Source: Larix sibirica (lineage: Eukaryota; Streptophyta; Pinopsida; Pinales; Pinaceae). From it: a stretch of 12,186 nt of DNA. Below the pieces are notes generated by a model, which did not search any database, was not told the origin of the DNA, and saw only the letters and a program-made list of their open reading frames with translations. Of this stretch, positions 8,488 to 12,186 are shown piece by piece. The stretch lies in NCBI GenBank assembly GCA_004151065.3, contig NWUY0300001679.1, positions 33,890 to 46,075 on the forward strand. The letters run 5' to 3'. The position numbers were made by a program, and so were the translations under genes. The stretch's first letter is position 1. Every line of letters begins with the position of its first letter.

Positions 8488-9482
8488 CGATAAAAAAATA
8501 CTATTTAGGGTAAAAGTAAAACAATACGAGTAATGGTAGAATTTAATTAGTGGGTAAAATTTTACCAGCTGAAAATTCTTGTACTGCCCAGTGACACTTT
8601 GGTTGCATGGTCCATGTAGGTGTGTTTCTTCCTTTCTTAGGAGAGAATAATGAATAATATTTTGAATAATGACCCCCTTTAATTGCTTACACAATTTAAA
8701 TTTTGAAGCATGGTGCAAGGCTCATTTTATGATTTTGGTATGACATCATATGATGTACCTGGGCTCGCTTGACACATGTCCTTCTTTGAATTGTACACCT
8801 GGATGCTAACTTTCCTTTCCATGTCATCTGTGGAGGGCTCTTTATGCTTGTATAACCATAGGAAAAAAATTGTCCTTTGATAAAACCGGGTTTTAATGGA
8901 TCGGGCTTAGAGTGGTTTTAAAAATTATCTCAGAGATATATTACCAATCAAAACACTCCATGCATCTTGTCTATTTCGGGCCAATGACTCCTTGGGGTGG
9001 CCTCAACTTCCTTGCACTTTCTCGATGCGTTATCACCCCACACCGTAGATCTATCGGTCCTCATTGCGATCTTCTCACTTGGGCCATAGCTCCTTTTATG
9101 TTTTCGGAACTTGGTTCCCGCCTTTGATCCTTTGATCATCTCCGTCTGAGTGCTTAGACTCTACAGCTTGGCCCTTGGTTCCTGCATTAGTCCTTTTAAT
9201 CTTTTCACGTGCTTTTGCAAGTCATTTAAAATCTACTTAAGCTCATGGGGCTTCAATTAATATATGTTTGTCCCCTTTGATGGATCTCTCCCTCTCTTTT
9301 GTTCAAATATAGTCCTTCCAAATAACCATTCAAGCTTGGGATACTTTGAGTGCTAGCATTGGCTCCAATGGGGACAACTCTTTATTTCATATAAAGTTGA
9401 GAACTATAGATTAACACCTTTTGTGTTTGGCTATGGAGTCTTTTCCTTCAGACTAAAAATAACTATATAATTTCTTGAATTT
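8488..9482. other. Unresolved region between pol remnant and the GQP-tail pseudogene
   Basis: I find no supportable gene in these 995 bases. If the pol remnant at 9483-12186 keeps its 3' end, its LTR should lie here on the minus strand, but I cannot define TG...CA ends or a repeat partner. A segment at about 8960-9190 is noticeably richer in G, C and CpG than its surroundings and has overlapping open frames on both strands (8912-9127 plus, 8948-9139 minus), neither recognised. A minus-strand frame with LAKAREKIKRTNAGTKGQ, followed by several stops, crosses about 9120-9240. A perfect 14-base palindrome ACATCATATGATGT lies at 8743-8756. Confidence 0.4.
9288..9303 (-). other. Possible polypurine tract of the gypsy element
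   Basis: The minus strand reads AAAAGAGAGGGAGAGA, a 16-base pure purine run about 180 bases downstream of the pol stop at 9483. That is a plausible place for the plus-strand primer of a minus-oriented LTR element. The following bases do not start with a clear TG terminus, so this is weak. Confidence 0.25.
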
Positions 9483-10624
9483 TCAATATTGCATGAAGTG
9501 CTTGAGAATTCTTCCATTCATAGCTGCCTCTAGAATCTCACCATCCAGCTGAGCAAGAGTATATGTGTTGTTTCCTTAGACAATTGAGATATGAAACGGT
9601 CCCATCTAGATATTGTCAAAATTGTCATTCTTTCCTTTATCATCCCTTCTGGCATCCCATTTTAAGACTAAATCTCCTGGTTGAAAATATCTTTCTAAGG
9701 ATCTTCTGTCAAAATGTGACTTCATCTTATCTTTGTGCACCTGCATCTTCAAACCAACTTGCTCTCTATATTGGTGTATCTCAATCAAATGATAAATCCT
9801 CCTTATCATGTTATTGGATTCTTCCATCTCATTCTTAATCGGATTCATAACTGACAATCCTAACTAGTTGGGAATATTACTTCTTTCACATAGACTAATT
9901 GGATTGGTGAAGTGCCAATGGACCTCTTTATGCTTATCCTATTAGTCCATAGTGCAAACCTCAAGTGGATATCCCATGCTTTCTTGTTTTGTGACAACAT
10001 CGTCTTGATTCTCCTTAGAAAAATATTGTTTGAGGACTCTGGCATTCTATTTCCCTAAGGATAATAAGTGGTGGAATGTCCCAGTTCAATGTTGTATGTT
10101 TGGAAGAACTCTAACAATTTGGAAAATTTAAATTCTTGTGCATTGTCATCTATGATCTTCTTAGGGCATCCAATCCTGGAAAAAATATTCTCTTCCAAAA
10201 AATTAATGATTACCGATTCATTTGTTAATATGGTGGGGATGGCCTCTACCTACTTTGTGAAGTAATAAGTGGCTGTAAAAATCCACATGTTCTTCCTACT
10301 AGAGTGAGTATTTATTTCTCCAATAAAATCCAATCCCCACTGTTGGAAAAGGGCTCCTACTTTAATAGGTTTCATAGCTGGAATTGGTTTTAGCTTTTGT
10401 TTCCCTACAAACAGTTGGAATTATGTACATGACCTCACCAGGTTGCTAACAAAAAAAAATATTTTGGGACAATAGTATCCTACCCTCAATATTTCGAAGG
10501 ATGTGGCCCTCCATGCATGTTGGCCTCCACATATCCCGGCCTTATGGAATTATGTTATCATCCCTTTAGTTTCTTCCTCAACCACACAATTCAACAATAT
10601 CCCCAAAGGGTATTAATTCCATTA
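9483..10624 (-). pseudogene. Ty3/gypsy integrase with D,D(35)E core and GPF-type C-terminal domain (degenerate)
   Basis: This enzyme would insert the cDNA into the genome. The zinc-binding N-terminal part shows HKAGICGGQHAWRAT-like residues (10511-10550, with a TAA inside), a Cys at 10427-10429 in VRSCT, and Phe where the last Cys is expected (10418-10420). The core has Asp in GLDFIGEI (10328-10330), Asp in IIDDNAQEF (10145-10147) and Glu in MPESSNN (10037-10039), giving spacings of 60 and 35 residues; 35 is the family norm. Stops occur at 10421-10423, 10250-10252 and 10055-10057. After about 9860 the frame changes and the C-terminal domain reads FQPGDLVLKWDARRDDKGK, MGPFHIS (9585-9605), GNNTYTLAQLDGEILEAAMN and GRILKHFMQY before TGA at 9483-9485. 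No chromodomain is visible after it. Confidence 0.93.
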
Positions 10625-10906
10625 CAAATACTCTTCTAGGATGCAGTATTTTATGGCACAGAGCTTTAAAGATCTGACATGAGCTTTACTTAGAGCAATT
10701 GGAAATTGGAGGTACACCAGATAAAATACTATATCTTTGTACCATTTGAAATATGCAAATTTTGGATTTACTTTTATGTCTTCTTCTTGAGAATTACCTA
10801 TTCTTGATGTCTCTTCTTCTTCTTCTATCATTTCAGTAATGAAATTCATATCTACTGCTTCACATTTTGAGCTTTCCAATATATTTCATTAGTCCTTGGC
10901 CTTTCT

Positions 10907-11345
10907 CTAATTTAGTGGGATGATCTCTAGGTCATACTCTTGGATCTTGGAAATCCATTTTGTCCTTCTACCTTCATTTCCTCTTTGACTTATTGTACTA
11001 TTTGGAACACAAGCAATCACATGAGAGTGTAAAATATAACATCTTAATATTTTAGTGCTTTGACCATGGAATAAGCTTGCTTTTCCATTAGGTTTCATTT
11101 TAAATCAACATCTTTAAAGGCCTTGTTGAAAAAGGGCTATGTGTTACTCATGTCCTTCTTGAATTTTCTGCAAAACCACAAGTACAATAATATTTGTTGA
11201 AACAAAGAAAATATCAGGAAAGGATTAGTATAATCAAGACTGATTAAGACATGAGATTCTACTAGGGAATTCTTGAGCTATTGGAAAGCTTCTTTGGATT
11301 CCTTGGTCCGTTTTACGTCATTACCTTTTTTAAGCATGTTGGTAA
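10907..11345 (-). pseudogene. Ty3/gypsy RNase H domain (frame-scrambled)
   Basis: Downstream of the reverse transcriptase, several frames must be combined by eye to follow the connection and RNase H domains, which degrade the RNA strand of the hybrid. Pieces seen are ITNMLKKGNDVKRTKESKEA and VESHVLISLDYTNPFLIFS in one frame; VLVVLQKIQEGHE in the pol frame; FNKAFKDVDLK and LMEKQAYSMVKALKY in a third; and YILHSHVIACVPNST then RRTKWISKIQEYDLEI back in the pol frame, ending at TAA near 10907. The domain therefore has at least three frame changes, more than the flanking domains. Between it and the integrase lies a linker (10622-10879) with a Glu-rich run (MIEEEEETS). Confidence 0.8.
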
Positions 11346-12186
11346 TTTTTTTTAATCATTTCTCCCAAGTTAGGAATGAACCTTCTAAGAAAATTTATCT
11401 TTCCCATGAAAGATTGAAACTCATTTTTATTCCTGGGGATATCTATCAATTGTATTGTAACCACTCTCTATGGATCAATCCTAACCACATCTTTTGGAGA
11501 AACATGCCTTAAAAAATTTCCTTCTTTCAAAGCAAAATGTGAATTTTTGGGATTCAATGACATTCCATGTTTCCTGCATTTGTTGAAGGTTTTCTTTAGG
11601 TGAGGTAAATGCTCATCATCAGTATTTGAGAGAATTGTCATGTCATGTAAGTATATGACAATGAACTTATCTTTTTCACCTACAAATTCTATGTCTATGG
11701 CCATTTGAAATGTTTCTTCTACATTCATTAGTCCAAATGACATCTTGTCATACATAAAAGAACCCCATGGGGTTGTGAAAGCTATCTTTTATCTGTCATA
11801 TTTGTGCATTGATACCTGATTATAACTTGAAAAACCATCCATAATAAATATTCTACTAGCCTCCACTACTTTCAGCAAAATATCATCCATCTTAGGAAGG
11901 GGATAGTTGTCCTTCAAATAGCACTTGTTAAGGCTTTTGAAGTCAAGACAAAATTTGATTTTCCCACTCTTCTTTCTAACTGGTGCTAAGTTGGCTATCC
12001 ATTTTGAGTATCTTAAAGGAATTATAATTTTGGCATCTAATAACTTACTTACTTACTTTTCAATAATGGGTAGTAAAATGGGGTTGGTTTTCCTCAGTTT
12101 TTATTTAAAACAATTTACTCTTGACTTTAAAGGTATCTTTTGTTGCATTATAGATGTATCATAAGTTATAATATTTTCATATGTCC
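11300..12186 (-). pseudogene. Ty3/gypsy reverse transcriptase domain (degenerate, partial)
   Basis: This would copy the element RNA into cDNA in cytoplasmic particles. Visible motifs in order are YDTSIMQQKIPLK at the edge; KLLDAKIIIPLRYSKW; LAPVRKKSGKIKFCLDFKSL; DNYPLPKMDDILLKV; FIMDGFSSYNQV (first catalytic Asp kept); FTTPWGSFMYDKMSFGLMN; IYLHDMTILS; SLNPKNSHFALKEG; and SFMGKINFLRRFIPN. The catalytic YXDD box reads YLHD (11642-11653), so one of the two metal-binding Asp residues is replaced by His (codon at 11645-11647). In-frame stops include TAA at 11789-11791, inside a segment that normally reads on into the FTTPWG motif. A frame change follows at a run of eight T at 11346-11353. The frame up to there is the same as in the integrase. 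Confidence in the family is high; function is lost. Confidence 0.92.

Larger units (their letters stand above)
9483..12186 (-). mobile_element. Ty3/gypsy LTR retrotransposon remnant (pol region), 5' end beyond the window
   Basis: Reading the minus strand from the right edge, the domain order is reverse transcriptase, RNase H, integrase, which is the Ty3/gypsy order (copia elements have integrase first). Most of the 2.7 kb lies in one frame, with stops and local frame changes. The frame opens at 12184 and closes at TGA 9483-9485 after NGRILKHFMQY, a typical end for plant gypsy integrases. Protease and gag would lie to the right of the window. Neither LTR could be delimited. I did not assign a clade. 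The copy is clearly inactive. Confidence 0.9.

Noticed and set aside
8488-8718. In-frame upstream extension of the pseudogene to an ATG at 8718
   Set aside because: The added residues look like translated leader sequence, and the MASSSKD start at 8487 is a more typical N-terminus. The extension cannot be excluded.
9563-9838. 91-codon plus-strand frame
   Set aside because: It is antisense to the integrase C-terminal domain, which has clear family motifs on the minus strand.
11273-11512. 79-codon plus-strand frame (also 11925-12164 and 10068-10265)
   Set aside because: All three are antisense shadows of the gypsy pol remnant.
1-12186. CRISPR array, tRNA, rRNA, bacterial operon signals
   Set aside because: No regularly spaced identical repeats, no cloverleaf or rRNA sequence recognised by eye, and the sequence is of eukaryotic repeat character.

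Overview
The window looks like repeat-rich intergenic DNA from a large plant nuclear genome, most likely a conifer or other gymnosperm. It is AT-rich, I see no intact gene, and nearly every recognisable coding trace is a decayed retroelement on the minus strand. The taxonomic inference rests mainly on a Penelope-like retroelement carrying a GIY-YIG endonuclease. Such elements are rare in plants but have been reported from conifers under the name Dryad (recalled, not searched).

Layout from left to right. Positions 1-114 hold the edge of a LINE-type reverse transcriptase remnant (minus strand). Positions 115-715 are a C-poor, purine-rich tail with no gene. Positions 716-1440 hold the end of a Penelope-like reverse transcriptase plus its GIY-YIG endonuclease, split over three frames. 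Positions 1441-2444 hold nothing I recognise. A purine tract at 2445-2454 abuts a possible small LTR at 2455-2686.

Positions 2742-5361 and 5363-7985 are two direct copies of one 2.6 kb sequence, separated by a single N at 5362. The copies differ by a few percent in the middle and are identical at both ends. The N sits exactly at the copy junction, so two overlapping contigs or haplotypes placed end to end are at least as likely as a real tandem duplication. Inside the unit, on the minus strand, lies an unrecognised stop-ridden protein gene remnant with a Gly/Gln/Pro-rich tail. The right copy runs on to a plausible start at 8487; the left copy is cut off at the N.

Positions 8488-9482 are non-coding or unresolved, with a slightly GC-richer island. 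Positions 9483-12186 are a long Ty3/gypsy pol remnant on the minus strand: reverse transcriptase, RNase H, integrase with a recognisable D,D(35)E triad, and an integrase C-terminal GPF-type domain. It has in-frame stops and frame changes, and its 5' end is cut by the window edge.

Nothing here works as an operon or pathway. The window records successive retroelement insertions and their decay. The items most worth checking are the N-centred duplication, the Penelope-like fragment, and the unrecognised ORF with the GQP-like tail.
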